In this document: piece by piece, positions 38,442 to 53,363 of the stretch
Position numbering within the stretch: the stretch's first letter is position 1
Layout of the letters: the number at the start of each line of letters is the position of its first letter
Assembly (NCBI GenBank): GCA_020137815.1
Contig: CM035351.1
Coordinates: 8,077,743-8,141,742 of the forward strand
Direction of reading: 5' to 3'
DNA length: 64,000 bases
DNA from: Hormiphora californensis
Taxonomy: Eukaryota > Ctenophora > Tentaculata > Cydippida > Pleurobrachiidae
Notes under the pieces: generated by a model
Told to the model about the DNA's origin: nothing
Seen by the model: the letters and a program-made list of their open reading frames with translations, nothing else
Databases searched by the model: none
Program-made: the position numbers and the translations under genes

Positions 38442-38696
38442 TTTTTCTCTCCTTGGCTCCTTACAGCAGATCCACTAATCTATCTTCTCCCTCAATGCAT
38501 TATTATGTTCAAAATGGTATGGGTGTAATACCAGGCTAAAGATGAGAACGTTGCTCGCGAATTTCCTCCTCATCAGCCGAATGCCTGCTACACACATTAT
38601 CAGGTTACCCAAGAGGGCCACCAGCATCACCAGAAGGTTCTCAACCGCCAGGAAGACATCCAAAGTCCGGCTTGATGTGGGCATTGTCCGGTTCAT
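35951..38696 (-). CDS. Class A (rhodopsin-like) GPCR, 4 exons
   Basis: Four minus-strand exons, all phase 0, join to 372 residues: 38696-38532, 37902-37759, 36852-36745 and 36652-35951. Seven hydrophobic segments are visible. Class A landmarks: GN in TM1 (LLGNLIM), LSDL at the start of TM2, a Cys at the start of TM3 (GILCNIVG), DRF in place of DRY (AIDRFLALRFPLKY), CYTP in place of CWxP in TM6, and NPLIY in TM7 (NSAVNPLIYIF). TM5-TM6 are joined by a basic loop, and the C-tail is about 85 residues, Ser/Thr-rich with an acidic end TEDEDSDSV. A plasma-membrane receptor signalling through G proteins is expected; the ligand cannot be inferred. The N-terminus is short, with an NRT glycosylation sequon. 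Introns hold a perfect palindrome and GA/CT tracts. The last exon begins right after the poor-quality block and is undamaged. Confidence 0.9.
37084..37223. repeat. Perfect 140-bp palindrome, no spacer
   Basis: Two 70-bp arms are exact reverse complements around a TTAA/TTAA centre at 37153/37154. It lies in intron 2 of the GPCR gene. It may be a fold-back mobile element or an amplification/assembly fold-back. Confidence 0.95.
37380..37469. repeat. (GA)n microsatellite
   Basis: GA tract of about 90 bases in intron 2 of the GPCR gene (CT on the sense strand). Confidence 0.95.
38377..38437. repeat. (CT)n microsatellite
   Basis: CT tract of about 60 bases in intron 1 of the GPCR gene (GA on the sense strand). 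Confidence 0.95.
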
Positions 38697-39687
38697 GTTG
38701 GTAGATCTGCTATAACATAGTGTTAGTGGTTAGTGTGGTGGGAGAAATGGCTCACCCTAGAACTCCTGCTACTTGAAAACAACATAATAATAATAGCAAC
38801 TGCCTTTACCGGGAGAGGGAATCTAGATCATCTGGGAATCCAAACAAGAGAGTGAAAATGGGCTATATGGAGAGCAGATGTGGACAAAGAGAGCTAATAT
38901 TGGGACTCAGTTGATATTGCAAAGTTTAGCTTGTGGTAATTGGGATAGAGGTCAGAGGACTGTTTTATTGAGAGAGAGGTGAGCGACTAGAGAGATAGAG
39001 ACATAATGAGAGATAGAGCAAGTGATCAATTGCAAGCCATCCGTATAGTTATTATATAATACGTGTAATTTGTAAAAAACCAAAATAGTGAATTGGTAAA
39101 AAACCTAGTAAAACTATCTATAAAATCAGTAGACGAGAACGAATTGCACAAGGATAAGGAATATTAATTTCCATTAGAAATAGCTTTATAAGATAAGAAT
39201 GTCTCGCACTATCTACTGCTGCAGGCAGTATGACAGATGGATATTGGATTAAAATCCCACCCTAGTAAAATATTCAAAGTACGAATGATAGAGTTTAGAA
39301 TTTGTGTAATAACCTATAGCAGCTGGTTATAAAAAGAACAGAGACAAAACGAAACCAATGTATGTATGCAATAATATGATTTTAGTAGTTAAAATGTCTA
39401 AAAAGGTAACCACTCCTGTTATATGTCTCGAAAATATAACCACAGTCTCTCCTAATACGATACGGGAACTGGGAGGGGGAGCATAGGCGAAGAAGGAGAT
39501 AAGTTGCCTGGAAGCAAGAGAGATAAGCTGTTTAGATTCGAGCCAGCATCTCTCTCTCCACATATCAAGCTTTTAATAAGTTGTAGAATCTTCTGGAGTA
39601 AGGAGTGGTGGAATAACCCTCGCCACTGCTAGTGTTACTCAATAAGTTTAAGATGGTGGTTTCATTCATATATGGGTGGGGTATATA

Positions 39688-39861
39688 CAGTCGGACCCCG
39701 ATTTAACGGCCCCCGATTTAGCGGTACCCCGATTTAACGGCAGCATAATCTTCCCCCGATATAGAAAATCAACAGTATTTGCGACCCCGATTTAGCGGAC
39801 ACCCCGATTTAACGGACAAAACCCTTTCCCCCGAGGGTGCCGTTAAATCGGGGTCCGACTG
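39688..39861. mobile_element. pogo/Tigger-like MITE
   Basis: A 174-bp non-autonomous element. It starts CAGTCGGACCCCGATTTAAC and ends with the reverse complement of that string, flanked on both sides by TA (39686-39687 and 39862-39863). A CAGTCG... terminal repeat with TA target duplication is typical of the pogo/Tigger branch of Tc1/mariner. The CCCCGATTTA(A/G)CGG motif is also repeated several times inside. No transposase is present. Confidence 0.85.
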
Positions 39862-40699
39862 TAATTTGTTTGTGGGTGGTGTTAAGATTCAAATAATGTG
39901 CGATAAACCACTTACTAATTCATTGAAATGACCTACTATTGTCTTCTCAGTAGTGTGTCTCTTATGAAATGCATTGCTTTCTAATGTCTTTCTCTATAAA
40001 CGTGCAAAGGTGTGACCAAATTCTATAGCTCGAGTTCTTAATAAGGTCTGAAAAGCTACTAAAAAGGGAAACCGGGACTGAAATTGATTGTGTAATGTGT
40101 AATGCTGGTAAACTTCGTTTGATTCCTGGGGCTGTAGACATGAAGTTCGAAACAAATGACGATAGTCTGAATTATGAAGATATAAATAAAATTAAGCCTA
40201 GTAAAACAGACATCATGAAGACCCTGGCCCTGGTATCTCTAGCTGGTATCGAGTCTCTGAGAGGGTGGTCGTGTCGAGGAAGAGCTCAGTGAGGAAGGAC
40301 GTGAACAAGTTAAGTATGTTTAACACTATCTGATCTCACGCGGTATGCGGGTAATATACAGTATCCATTATATGGGATAATCCAGAACCCTCCACTTACT
40401 ACTTAGTTGCTGAGTAAGGAAATAAGTTAGTTAACTCTTCAGTTCACCAAAAGAGATAAAACAGTAGTTAACTATAGTTATAGTAGAAGACACGTGTACA
40501 AAATAAAATTGCTCCCGCACTCGATTTTGCTGCACTCGATTTTGCTCAATGTGGTTCATATAATATCTCATGTTCCCAGTCAGGGTCTCGTGCGCTCCGC
40601 GTACAGAACTGAATTGAGATTTGAAAGAAATTATATAATAGGGTTAGACCAATGCTCTGACAGCCTGCTCCTAAAAAGCTACCTATAAAAGACTTAAAA

Positions 40700-40859
40700 C
40701 CGGTTGCATTTTAAAGGTCTTATCTTTTTCTTCTGCTACTGATAACTAGTGGGGGATCACATAATCAATCTCCAAATCCTGATATTGATAAGTATAAGAT
40801 ACAGAAATCGTTTTGATAGCGTTGGAAAGAGAAAGATAAGACCTTTCAAATGCAACCGG
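40700..40859. mobile_element. Small fold-back element
   Basis: About 160 bp with inverted arms: CCGGTTGCATTTTAAAGGTC at the left and its near reverse complement at the right, about 28 bp per arm. No coding sequence. Looks like a MITE. Confidence 0.65.
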
Positions 40860-41310
40860 ACACCGGTTATATAAAGACTAAGCTAATGCTATAGCTTATC
40901 AGGAACAGGATATGAATATGAACGAAATAGAGCAAAATCGATTGCAGGTGCGCCTTTTTGTGCGCAACACTCTAGTAGTATTGTAAATGAATCCGTCAGT
41001 TCAAAGACCACCGTGATTCTGGAATACCGTTTCACATTCGGATGGAAAATGTTATTAATATGGGTGTGTATGAGAAGTATAAACCTACAATATGGAAAGG
41101 TCGAGAACAAAGCAGGAAAGATGATGGAGAGAATGGCCGGGCATGCAATATCAGTTGTTACAGTCAGGTGGTGGTGGTGATCATGGTCGGAGAGAGAGAG
41201 GGAGCTGCAGCAGTAGCGCTCCTCCTAATTACTGAAACATGTCCTTGCGAGAAAATCATCAGCCTCCTCCAGTTCTCTCTCCGATATATGATTCAGCTCC
41301 TCTTACAACA

Positions 41311-41311
<1 letters not shown>

Positions 41312-41399
<88 letters not shown>
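41312..41399. repeat. (CT)n microsatellite
   Basis: Pure CT tract of about 88 bases in intergenic DNA. Confidence 0.97.
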
Positions 41400-41402
<3 letters not shown>

Positions 41403-41961
41403 CTGTTTCTATCTTTTTTTTTCTTTCTCCCCCTCAATCTGACAACTATACCGCCAGATGGTTAATACCGTTCCTCTCCACTCTCGAGAACAAGCAATGT
41501 TACATTCCATTGCCAACAATGAGTCAATGTTCGATGAATTGGCCACCAATAATATAACTACAGATTGAATGAACGTTTCCAGGTGCACATGTTGGAACTG
41601 TTTTATCATCATGGGTCATGACAAAATACACTCTTGTGATCTGCTCTATCTGACCCTATTCTTATTTCTTTTAAATAAGCACGCAAGAACCGTGGTCAGA
41701 GCATTGGCCTGATAGAATCTGTGTGATCTAAGCAAAATCCAGAAATAGATAATTAAACGCTTGGCTAGTATAAGATACTGATATAGAATGTTCCGACAAC
41801 ATTTTGATAGGTACTTTATAGGGGCACGGGGTAGAAACCTATTAGCAATCACGTCATTGCGCCCCATAGCTGAGAATTCGGAAAGTTATATTTACTTCTG
41901 TCAGAGCAATGAACTGGACTGCTAACGAAACAGAGACTAGATTTATTTTTAAGGGACCAGT

Positions 41962-42222
41962 TAAAGTCGGATTTTTTGAAGTTGTCACCCCCCCCCCCTT
42001 GTCGCGCGGCGTCGTATTTGCGTGTGACAGCCCCCACTTGCTCTCACTTTACGGCATAAAACCGCATATCACCGGAAAAGCATAATTTTGTGAGTCCGTA
42101 AAACTTTTGATTGACGAAATCGATCAAGAAACGAAGTCGTGAGAGCCGAAACAAGTTTCCGACGCGCAAATAAAACATCGCGCGCCACCCAGGGGGTTGA
42201 CAACTTAAAAAAATCCGACTTT
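41962..42222. mobile_element. Fold-back element, 261 bp
   Basis: Inverted arms of about 32 bp (TAAAGTCGGATTTTTT with AAGTTGTCA) face each other with two mismatches or so. The inside is GC-rich with GCGCG runs and has no ORF. Looks like a MITE of unassigned family. Confidence 0.7.
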
Positions 42223-42465
42223 ATAACGCATCATAAATACAACTTAGTGCATCGTAACGCCATTACGATCCCGCTAGACATAGAGGAGTGGAATATTTAA
42301 TAATCATAGGGGGGGGTCTTTATCTAACGTGTATCTCTCGTGATCTCACTCACTATAAATAGTCTACGTACAGGTCTCTAACAAACTCAGTCACACACTC
42401 ACTCATCTCCTCTCCCTCGCTTTCTTATGTTCATAGCTCTGCAACGGATTAACCAATGACAAGAT

Positions 42466-42538
<73 letters not shown>
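42466..42538. repeat. (CT)n microsatellite
   Basis: CT tract of about 70 bases with two interruptions. Confidence 0.95.
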
Positions 42539-42540
<2 letters not shown>

Positions 42541-44149
42541 TCTCGGCAGGTGCAGAGGATTTGTTTTCTGGCAAACACTCGCGGACAAAGATTAACGCAC
42601 GTGACCACTATCCAGTGATTGGAAAATTATCATAAGCTCTATATCTCTTACCCTACTACATTATACCGGTGCAGTGGAGATCGAGATCTCGTTCAGCTGT
42701 TTTCTATCGAAAATTTTCTTTTAAATACAGTTCAATGTACTAGTATAATTGACTGCAATCGCTTGCTATAAAATTAAAATGTTATAACCTCGGCCTCTAG
42801 AGGATTAACCAAGGCAAAGTTGGCATGTCATGTGACGCCTCCTATCTCTGATCGGTCCAGTGCGCTCTGACGCCCCAGACAAGCTCAAATGCATCCGTGA
42901 TGAAGTTATAATATTATTAGTGTTGAAGTTATAATATAAAAACTTAAGGAATTAAAAATCACCCTTATTAGGAAAAAAACTTCCGCGGCGATCGACCAGC
43001 TAACCCTTGACTTGTTCAGACGTGTAGGTATTATAGTTTGACAAGAAAATCCCCCCCCCCCCCCCCCTAGAAAAAGGCAACGGATCTACTACATATTTTT
43101 GAGTCCTCCACCCTTTACTCAACAACTGCACATTGAGAAACTTTTGCACGAAGCGATGAGATAACACAGATACTTTTCACGTAAAAAACTACTTTTATAC
43201 CTTTATAGTAAAGTTTACTCAGTAAAAGTATTAAAATTGGGCAATGTGCATTACTTATCGAGCAGCATATAAAGATGCGAGATATGCGAAAAATACGTCA
43301 GCTGCAGTGTTATACGATTGTTGTGGCGAACGTCAATGGCCAAGCCCAAGAAATGAATATGAATGAACAATGTAAGTACATGTTGTTGTAACTTCGAACT
43401 TCAAATGATTGAGAACATCTAAGCAGTTTTTTCATGACCAAGTTCAGGATATATGAGACGAAGCTTCCTGCGGGCATACAACAAGTTCGGTCAGTATAAG
43501 AAGAGTCTCACTATTAGAGGCAAGTGGAGAAAATGGTGTAGTTATATAGTTATACCGCCAGGGCGAGCAAAGACGAGGAGAAGTAGGGAAGATTCGGAAA
43601 AACGATGCTGGATTGAAGTTGACGAGTCTGAACAGAGAGAGAGAGTGAAAGACAGAGACATAGAGAAAGTCAAAGAGAGAAAGTCAAAGAGAGATAGAGG
43701 AATGTTAGGGAGAGAGAAACTAAAAGATAAGGAGAGAGAGTTAGGGAGTTCCCTCCGGAACCAGCTGTTTTAAAGCCAGCTCCACACAACGCACTCGATC
43801 CTCTCTACATATGCTCGCGGCGCCACACAAAACTATACTTGAGTACGGAGCACGTTTTGATAGCTGCATTTGGTGTTAACCATTCTAGCTTCACAGTTCA
43901 CGTGGCTATAAACTGACTCAGGTGTTAAGGGGTACTTCAAGTTAAGTGCTGGTGTGTGCGTATCACAAACAAGTTGATTCAATGGTATATTATTTTATGC
44001 AGTTGCATAACTATGTGAGATTTATTTCGGCGGGAATGTAGATGGTATGTGGTTTCGAGTTTGAACCAGATGCTATACTGAGCTGAGAGTTTACGATAGA
44101 GAGACGTCTAGAGAGAGAAGGAGATTGAGAGAGAGAGAGAGAGAGAGAG

Positions 44150-46000
44150 AGGGAGTTCAATCAGTTGTGTTGTAGTTTGCTGTTAATATCGCGGGCTCCG
44201 TAATTAGTCTCGAATTTCACGACATAGACTACCGCGACCAACAAACCCCAGCCAGCCCTACCTACCACCACGGACCAGCAACAAAGGACCAGCCACCTAC
44301 ATCCCCTACCTACATTCTCAAATCAGATAAGATCGTTCATTCTATATTCATTGGTTACTATTTATTATTGTTGTTATCCGGTTGTGTTCAGCAGGAAGGG
44401 TGGCCAGTATTTAGGGCAAGGCGTCCTCTTATTTCGTGGTCCCTTGGCCTCTGTCTCCCTCCCTGGGTTGGCTCCAGCTTCTCTGCCCCCTCCTCTTTGT
44501 TGTGTTTGTTCATATTCTTTACTGTGCTGGTAAGCGCAAAGTTGTCCTGTCAGCCTTTCCGTCTTAGGTATCTCGTTTTGGGCTGTTTGGTAGGTGGTCC
44601 GACTGGTTGGGGTTCCAGTTCCTGTGTTATATCACACTCACTTTTTAGTCCTTAGAATTTAGATCTCACCCACTCACCAGGTCTTCTTTTGGAATTTCCT
44701 GTTTTATATTTATTCCTTTCTCATCAAGAGTTGAGTTCTTTCCCTTATAACATGGGTGCTTGTGGTGGGGGAGCGGTGTCGGTGGGGACCGGTAGGACGG
44801 GACGTATCGGAGTACCGGATTGACAGCACGTGTGTCCATTCGACACTGTGGTGTTTGTCTGTGTATTTCAGGTAGATAATATATATGTATGTACATGTAT
44901 ATATATATATATATATATGTGTATGTGTATGTGTATGTATGTATGTATATGTGTGTGTCTCGGTGCCCGTTGTGATCGGCTGCCGTGTTGTTCGGGCGCC
45001 GTCTTCCCACTACAAGCAGCCATGTAATAATCTTTTTCTCAGCTTCTGTTTTCCAATAACATAGGTATTCATCTAACCCTTTCGCTTTTCTCTGTACACC
45101 GTACAAGCGTACGCTCTAGACCTCCGAGCATAGTGGCATCCTCATTTGTCTGTTAGTTGTTAGCAAGTAGCTGAGTTAGGAGAGTAGTAGAGTCCCGAGT
45201 AGAACTTCTCTTTCAGGTCCCAGGCGTACAAGTAGCACCGCCCTTTTGACTGACTCTGGCTGATAGCCTTACAAAGGACCAACTCCATACTGACATGCTA
45301 CACTCGCAAAGGAAAAACGTTACCTATCCAGACCGAATACTGATTCAATCAGTTGATCCTGTCAACGGCCCCGGCCCTGCATTCCCTCATGACTAGTTCC
45401 TTCCCCTGGTGTTCATCTTTCCAGGGCATCTAGTGATCCCCGCATCGAGTTTACCATCGTACTCGTCCCCTTCTCACCCACTTCATCCTACCCCTCCTTC
45501 GGTTGCTCCAGTTATCCCTTGGTTCCCTTCTCACCCTCCTGTTCTCAGGTTCAACTATCCAGCCCACTCATTTCTATTCCCTCCTCCTCAGGTGTAATTT
45601 AATCCAGGGCAGAATTCCTCTCTCCCAGTGTGTAATCAACTGCTCTCCCAACTATGGTTTAGGCTGATTATGTGACATCGGTCCCAATCGTGATAATTCG
45701 TTTACTGGGGACATCCATGTCTGATATCAATTAGCTGGAGATTGCCCCACTGTATACCCTTCATCTATCTCTGTCTCACTCCCTGGGCCTGCCGCCTAAT
45801 CTTCTTTCCCTGACAGGGTTACCCTGCTCATATGTCTTTTTCAGTATTGCCCCTAACTACCTTTTCCGCCTTTTCCTATTATGGTGATTGTATTTTCCAA
45901 TTACAAATTATATTTTCAACACTACTTTCCTTGACAGGGCTACCCTGCTCGCATGTCACTTTTCGGTGATGGTCCTAACGACCATTTCCGCACCCCCATT
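44150..46000 (+). repeat. 1.8-kb dispersed repeat, copy 1
   Basis: This stretch is closely matched, in the same orientation, by 62150-63911, starting just after a GA tract in both places and ending at CCATTTCCGCACCCCC. Differences are scattered substitutions, an internal TA/GT microsatellite of different length (44880-44950) and an indel near 45740-45850. It has no long ORF. It could be a solo LTR or a non-autonomous element; I cannot assign a class. Confidence 0.8.
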
Positions 46001-46015
46001 GTACCACCCACACCT

Positions 46016-46635
46016 AGTTCATTTTGCAGTTACCCTGCCTATCATTGTACCAGTCACACCTAGTTCATTCGGCAGTTACCCTGCCTATCATTGTACCAGT
46101 CACACCTAGTTCATTTTGCAGTTATCCTGCCTATCATTGTACCACTCACACCTAGTTCATTTTGCAGTTATCCTGCCTATCATTGTACCAGTCACACCTA
46201 GTTCATTCTGCAGTTACTCTGCCTATCATTGTACCAGTCACACCTAGTTCATTCTGCAGTTACCCTGCCTATCATTGTACCTGTCGCACCTTGTTCATTC
46301 TCCAGTTACCCTGCCCATCATTGTACCAGTCACACCTAGTTCATTCTGCAGTTACTCTGCCTATCATTGTACCAGTCACGCCTAGTTCATTCTGCAGTTA
46401 CCCTGCCTATCATTGTACCAGTCACGCCTAGTTCATTCTGCAGTTACCCTGCCTATCATTGTACCAGTCACACCTAGTTCATTCTCCAGTTACCCTGCCC
46501 ATCATTGTACCAGTCACACCTAGTTCATTCTGCAGTTACTCTGCCTATCATTGTACCAGTCACACCTAGTTCATTCTGCGCAGTTACCCTGCCTATCATT
46601 GTACCACTCACACCTAGTTCATTTTGCAGTCACCC
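46016..46635. repeat. 46-bp minisatellite, about 13 copies
   Basis: Tandem units of 46 bp include CAGTTACCCTGCCTATCATT and a TAGTTCATT segment. The array starts exactly where copy 1 of the dispersed repeat ends and is absent after copy 2. The proline/serine ORFs through it are repeat artefacts. Confidence 0.92.
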
Positions 46636-46735
46636 TACCTATCATATCTCCCTCTTCCTCTTCCTCTCCCTTTCTCGCTATTGTCAATACGATGATAGGA
46701 GCCAGCCGAGATGTTATCTTTATATGCAATGTGTA

Positions 46736-46870
46736 TACAAATAAAAACAAGGAAGTTTGGTTCGGCGGTTTGCACGTGTTTCAATACAAAATTGTATTTC
46801 ATCAGAATATACAATTTTGTATTGAAACGTGTGTGGACTGTTGAGCTGAGCTTCCTTGTTTTTATTTGTA
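46736..46870. mobile_element. Imperfect fold-back element, 135 bp
   Basis: Inverted arms share TACAAATAAAAACAAGGAAG at the ends and GTTTCAATACAAAATTGTA near the centre, with a diverged middle. No coding content. Confidence 0.65.
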
Positions 46871-47283
46871 AACAGCTCCTCCTGGTGAGTAGAGCACTAT
46901 CCGAGGCAAGGACAATCAGCTATGCAATGTGTATATTGATTTTATCCTTCAATCCCCAACCTAGCCCCTACCTACCCCTTCCCTTCTTCCTAGCCCCAAC
47001 CCGGTGTCTGACACCATCCCCTCTACTCAATCCAAGACGACAGACGCATTGGCAAGACGGCACTCCAGTGGGCCCCAACGGCACTCCATCTGGGCCCAAA
47101 TGACATTACCCATGACAAGCAGTGGGCTCCCCCTTACACTTTGGCACATATTCGGATTCCTGATTGAATACTACCGAAGTGTCTGTAAGGTGTGGCGGTC
47201 CGGGTGATGTTGACCATGCCGGGAGCATGTGTCTCGGTTGTCAGGTGCAATTCACCTGATTTCCGTTTTGGCAAACCTCAGCT

Positions 47284-47300
47284 TAGTATCCAAAAAAAAA

Positions 47301-47366
<66 letters not shown>
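47284..47366. repeat. poly(A) + (GA)n tract
   Basis: A run of about 18 A followed by about 58 bases of GA. The A run next to the repeat could be a retroposon tail, but no body is recognisable. Confidence 0.9.
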
Positions 47367-47370
<4 letters not shown>

Positions 47371-48334
47371 GAGCTGCGGGAGTGAAAGCCGAAGGATTGG
47401 GAAACAACGAGCATAAGTGAGAGATTGATCTAAGGTATACACAAAATAAGGGAGAGTGTTAGCTGTTAGAGAGGGATTGAGGAGGGAAGCAAGATTATAC
47501 AAGGCCCTTTGGATTGACGAAGGACTTGGATGGGTTTCAAATTTCCGATTGATCCCCGCCGCATGGTATGCATGAAACTAGTGGTCCAGCTGGCGCGATC
47601 TATCGTTTCTATCGAGTCAACCTTGCGGAATGGTTCATTTTGAAAATCAAATAATTTGTAAAACAACAAAATCGGCGAGCCAAAATTTTCAGCTAGCTGT
47701 AATACTGATATTTGATATACATACCTTTTTGTTGAGTAACCTCTTACTCAACAAACAATAGAGATAGCAGCTGAGCCCCGAAAATTTTTCGTCAATATAT
47801 TTGAATTTTGGAGCTGCTCTTGCGTGAGCTCAGTGAGAACAGGTACATTATAATCGATAAAAAATAAGAAGTAAATTACCGTGCTTCACAGGTGTGATAT
47901 GGGCTGTTATAAAGGCTTTAGTAAAGCTATATATTAATGAGATACAAACAATGACTTCGAAGATAGATATAAAAGCAACTCCAACCCCTTTGTGTTGGAA
48001 ATTCTTTCTTTGTTCTGTTTCTTCCTGGTAGTGGCACACATCAAAATATTAGGAGCTGCTCTTCGTAGCTTGTAGTATAGCAGTAGGCCAACAAGCAACA
48101 CACACAGCGTGCACGTGCCCGGGGGCAACGTAGACCGTGTGTGGTGTTTACCACCTATCACAGCTTCCATGTGAGTCTCATACCAAATAGACAATCAGAT
48201 ATAGGAGGGGTAGTAACTTGAAGTGAGAATATTTATATTAGAAGGTTAATTGAAACAGTACAGATTAATAGATGCATGCTATAATTACAACTATCATTTT
48301 TTCCCTGCCCAGGTAAAGGAGAGGTCAGAGGGTC
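47367..48334. other. Intergenic, no gene supported
   Basis: One minus-strand ORF (48194-47934) contains a single hydrophobic segment, but it has no recognisable family or splice support. Otherwise nothing is seen. Confidence 0.4.
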
Positions 48335-48618
48335 AGGGTCAGCACACACCAAAGTTAAAATTAAAATTAAAATTTTGATTTTAAACCCGCACACACCAGC
48401 GGCCGTTAAAATTTCTCTCCCCGGCCCATTCTAAAAGTAACAATCTCGCGCACGATTTTGACGGTCGCGTTGGATGACAAAATTTTAACACGCTGTCAAA
48501 ATCGTGCGCGAGATTGTTACTTTTAGAATGGGGAAGAGAAATTTTAACGGCCGCTGATGTGTGCGGGTTTAAAATCAAAAATTTAATTTTAATTTTAACT
48601 TTGGTGTGTGCTGACCCT
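48335..48618. mobile_element. Fold-back element, 284 bp
   Basis: Long inverted arms (about 120 bp each, few mismatches) begin AGGGTCAGCACACACCAAAG and end with its complement. The arms contain an AATTTTAATTTT-type run and GCGCG-rich cores; the central loop is about 30 bp. Looks like a MITE; no clear target duplication seen. Confidence 0.85.
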
Positions 48619-51263
<2,645 letters not shown>

Positions 51264-51953
51264 CTACATTTTGTCGTAAGGGACAGTGTTCCTCTTGATG
51301 TAACAGGCAGATGCGATGGACACAATATTGAGAAGCAGAGCGAACCCGATAATGGCAGCTATGAGATCCTGAGCTCCATCCATAAACTCCTTCATGCTCT
51401 TCTCGCACCCAACCTTGAACTGATCAGTAGTGGGGCACTCATCCCAGGCGGTATCCTCCTGTCGACAACACGATTCAGGGGGTGTGTCATAATCCTCGAA
51501 GCTATCGAATCCGCAACACTCCAAACTCGTCTGGAAGACATCGATAGCCTGGTTTTCAGCCTCTGTTGTATCGTTGGAGTAGTAGTTATCCACCCTTGAT
51601 TCAAACAGATCCATGACCACCTTGGTAGTTTCCTTCTCCCTCACCAGCACGAAGATAAGGGTGATAACCTCCACGATGAAGAGGATGGCCAGTAGGAATG
51701 AGTAAACATTGGAGAGGACGGGACTCTGGGTTATGGAGGCGATACACCCAAACACACCGATTGCCAGGACTAGGAATCCAATTATCAGAATGATGGAGAC
51801 CGTAACAACGAACATGGACTCTCCCACGTCATAGGAGGAGGAGTTGACAAAGGTGAGGACTGCAACGGCAACAGTGGCGATACCGATAACAACAGTCAGG
51901 GTGTTGACTATCAGTAGAAACACTCGCAGGAAGTGTTTTATACCCAGCTCCAT
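51264..51953 (-). CDS. Tetraspanin
   Basis: A single coding exon of 229 residues. I start at ATG 51953-51951 (MELGIKHFLRVF) because an acceptor (TTTACAG) lies just upstream, so the longer in-frame start in the raw ORF would be intronic. Four hydrophobic segments lie near residues 8-34, 46-70, 80-102 and 197-220. Between TM3 and TM4 is a large extracellular loop with the tetraspanin signature: ECCGF, ESCC, DEC and VGC, six cysteines expected to form three disulfides. Loop sequons (NDT) may be glycosylated. Tetraspanins organise membrane microdomains with integrins and other partners; the subfamily cannot be fixed. At least one 5' untranslated exon is expected upstream. Confidence 0.92.
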   Translation of the reverse strand: MELGIKHFLRVFLLIVNTLTVVIGIATVAVAVLTFVNSSSYDVGESMFVVTVSIILIIGFLVLAIGVFGCIASITQSPVLSNVYSFLLAILFIVEVITLIFVLVREKETTKVVMDLFESRVDNYYSNDTTEAENQAIDVFQTSLECCGFDSFEDYDTPPESCCRQEDTAWDECPTTDQFKVGCEKSMKEFMDGAQDLIAAIIGFALLLNIVSIASACYIKRNTVPYDKM

Positions 51954-53212
51954 TTCTACTAGGAACCTGTAAAGATGAGGTGAGTATGGGGGAGGGGACA
52001 ACCAAATAATACTGTCAGCAAAAATAGAGAACAGTTATCTCAACGAAGTTTATTTCGTAGAAGCAAGAGTCAACACAAGATAAAGCTAAATCGAAGCACA
52101 ACTCGGAACAAATAAACTGCATAGATATTATGGACAGTGGACTTGGTTGTTTGTGTGTATAATAGGCGAGCATTTTAAACAAAGAGCTGCGGGGATATGT
52201 GCTCGAGGTCGACCTAGGTCCATTGTTTTCCAATTCCACCGGGAGAATGTACACCATATATTGCACATGCCTATCAGATAATTTTTCGAGCAATGGTAAT
52301 CAGTAATTGTAAAGCTTAAAATGACTTTTAGGGCCCGTCGCTCAGAAGTACTCAGATTTCAGAAGAATGACAATTCACCAAATCCAATCGTGAGCCATTG
52401 GGCCCTATTGGCGCCCTACCGACATGTCGCGACACCATACGTAGTACGTACGTATCCTTGGTTGGTTTTTACTGTATTGCTTGGTATGTTGGTGAAGGCT
52501 TTTTTAAAGAGAATCTCCCATGTCCAATAATAGTCTCATCATGTTTGTACTCATATGAAATTGAATGGTACTAGTTTTAATCATGAAGATGAAGTCTGTG
52601 TGTGTATGCAGGCAGTACATGATAACATAATATCTGAAGGTTGAGTGATGAGTGTGACTGGAAATCCTGCTGAGCTCAAAGAATATTCCCGTCTACAAAC
52701 TGCCCATGATGTAAGAAAATACTAAGACAATACTAGCTTTGAATACAGTTTTGACTTTTGGGTACAGTTTTCCACCGTGTGGAAGCGGCCCGGAAATGTA
52801 ACTTTGTAAAACTCGTGTTGTATCAAAGAAGTCAAACTGACTGAATATTGACTGTCAATATGCAAAGAAGTTCAAGTCACAGTAAGATGAGTCATTACAA
52901 TTGGTATAATATGCTATCAAAAGATTGTTACCCGCTGCGGGGAGAGGCCAATACACACATACACGCATTGAAATGAACCCTATGCGTCACATGATCATCA
53001 TTCTCTCTCTCAGATGAGAGAAAACCGAAGGAAACAGACGGTGCAGGGATAGCGAGGTAAGAGAAACAGATAGGTGAGAGAAATTGTTATTTAACCCAAG
53101 GTGGGGCTATTTGTTACACGTATGAACTATTATATTGGAGGTCACTGGTTGGTGGTGATGGGGTGCGAATAGAGAGACAGTGATCAAGGGACAAACAGAG
53201 AGACAGATGGGG

Positions 53213-53363
<151 letters not shown>

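Larger units (their letters stand above)
38697..44095. other. Intergenic, repeat-rich, no gene seen
   Basis: I find no exon with splice sites or recognisable protein. It holds three fold-back elements (listed separately), two CT tracts, a poly-C run near 43050 and a small GA-rich ORF at 43453-43773 that is probably not coding. Confidence 0.5.

Noticed and set aside
42354-42362. TATAAATAG box
   Set aside because: Good match to a TATA box, but no exon can be placed downstream; AT-rich matches are frequent.
43453-43773. 106-codon basic ORF
   Set aside because: The Arg/Glu/Lys content follows from GA-rich DNA; no splice or family support.
47934-48194. 86-codon minus ORF with one hydrophobic segment
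   Set aside because: Length is within chance expectation; no splice sites, family or conservation evidence available.
48361-48600. Minus-strand ORF around 48381-48578
   Set aside because: It lies inside a fold-back element and reads through its inverted arms.
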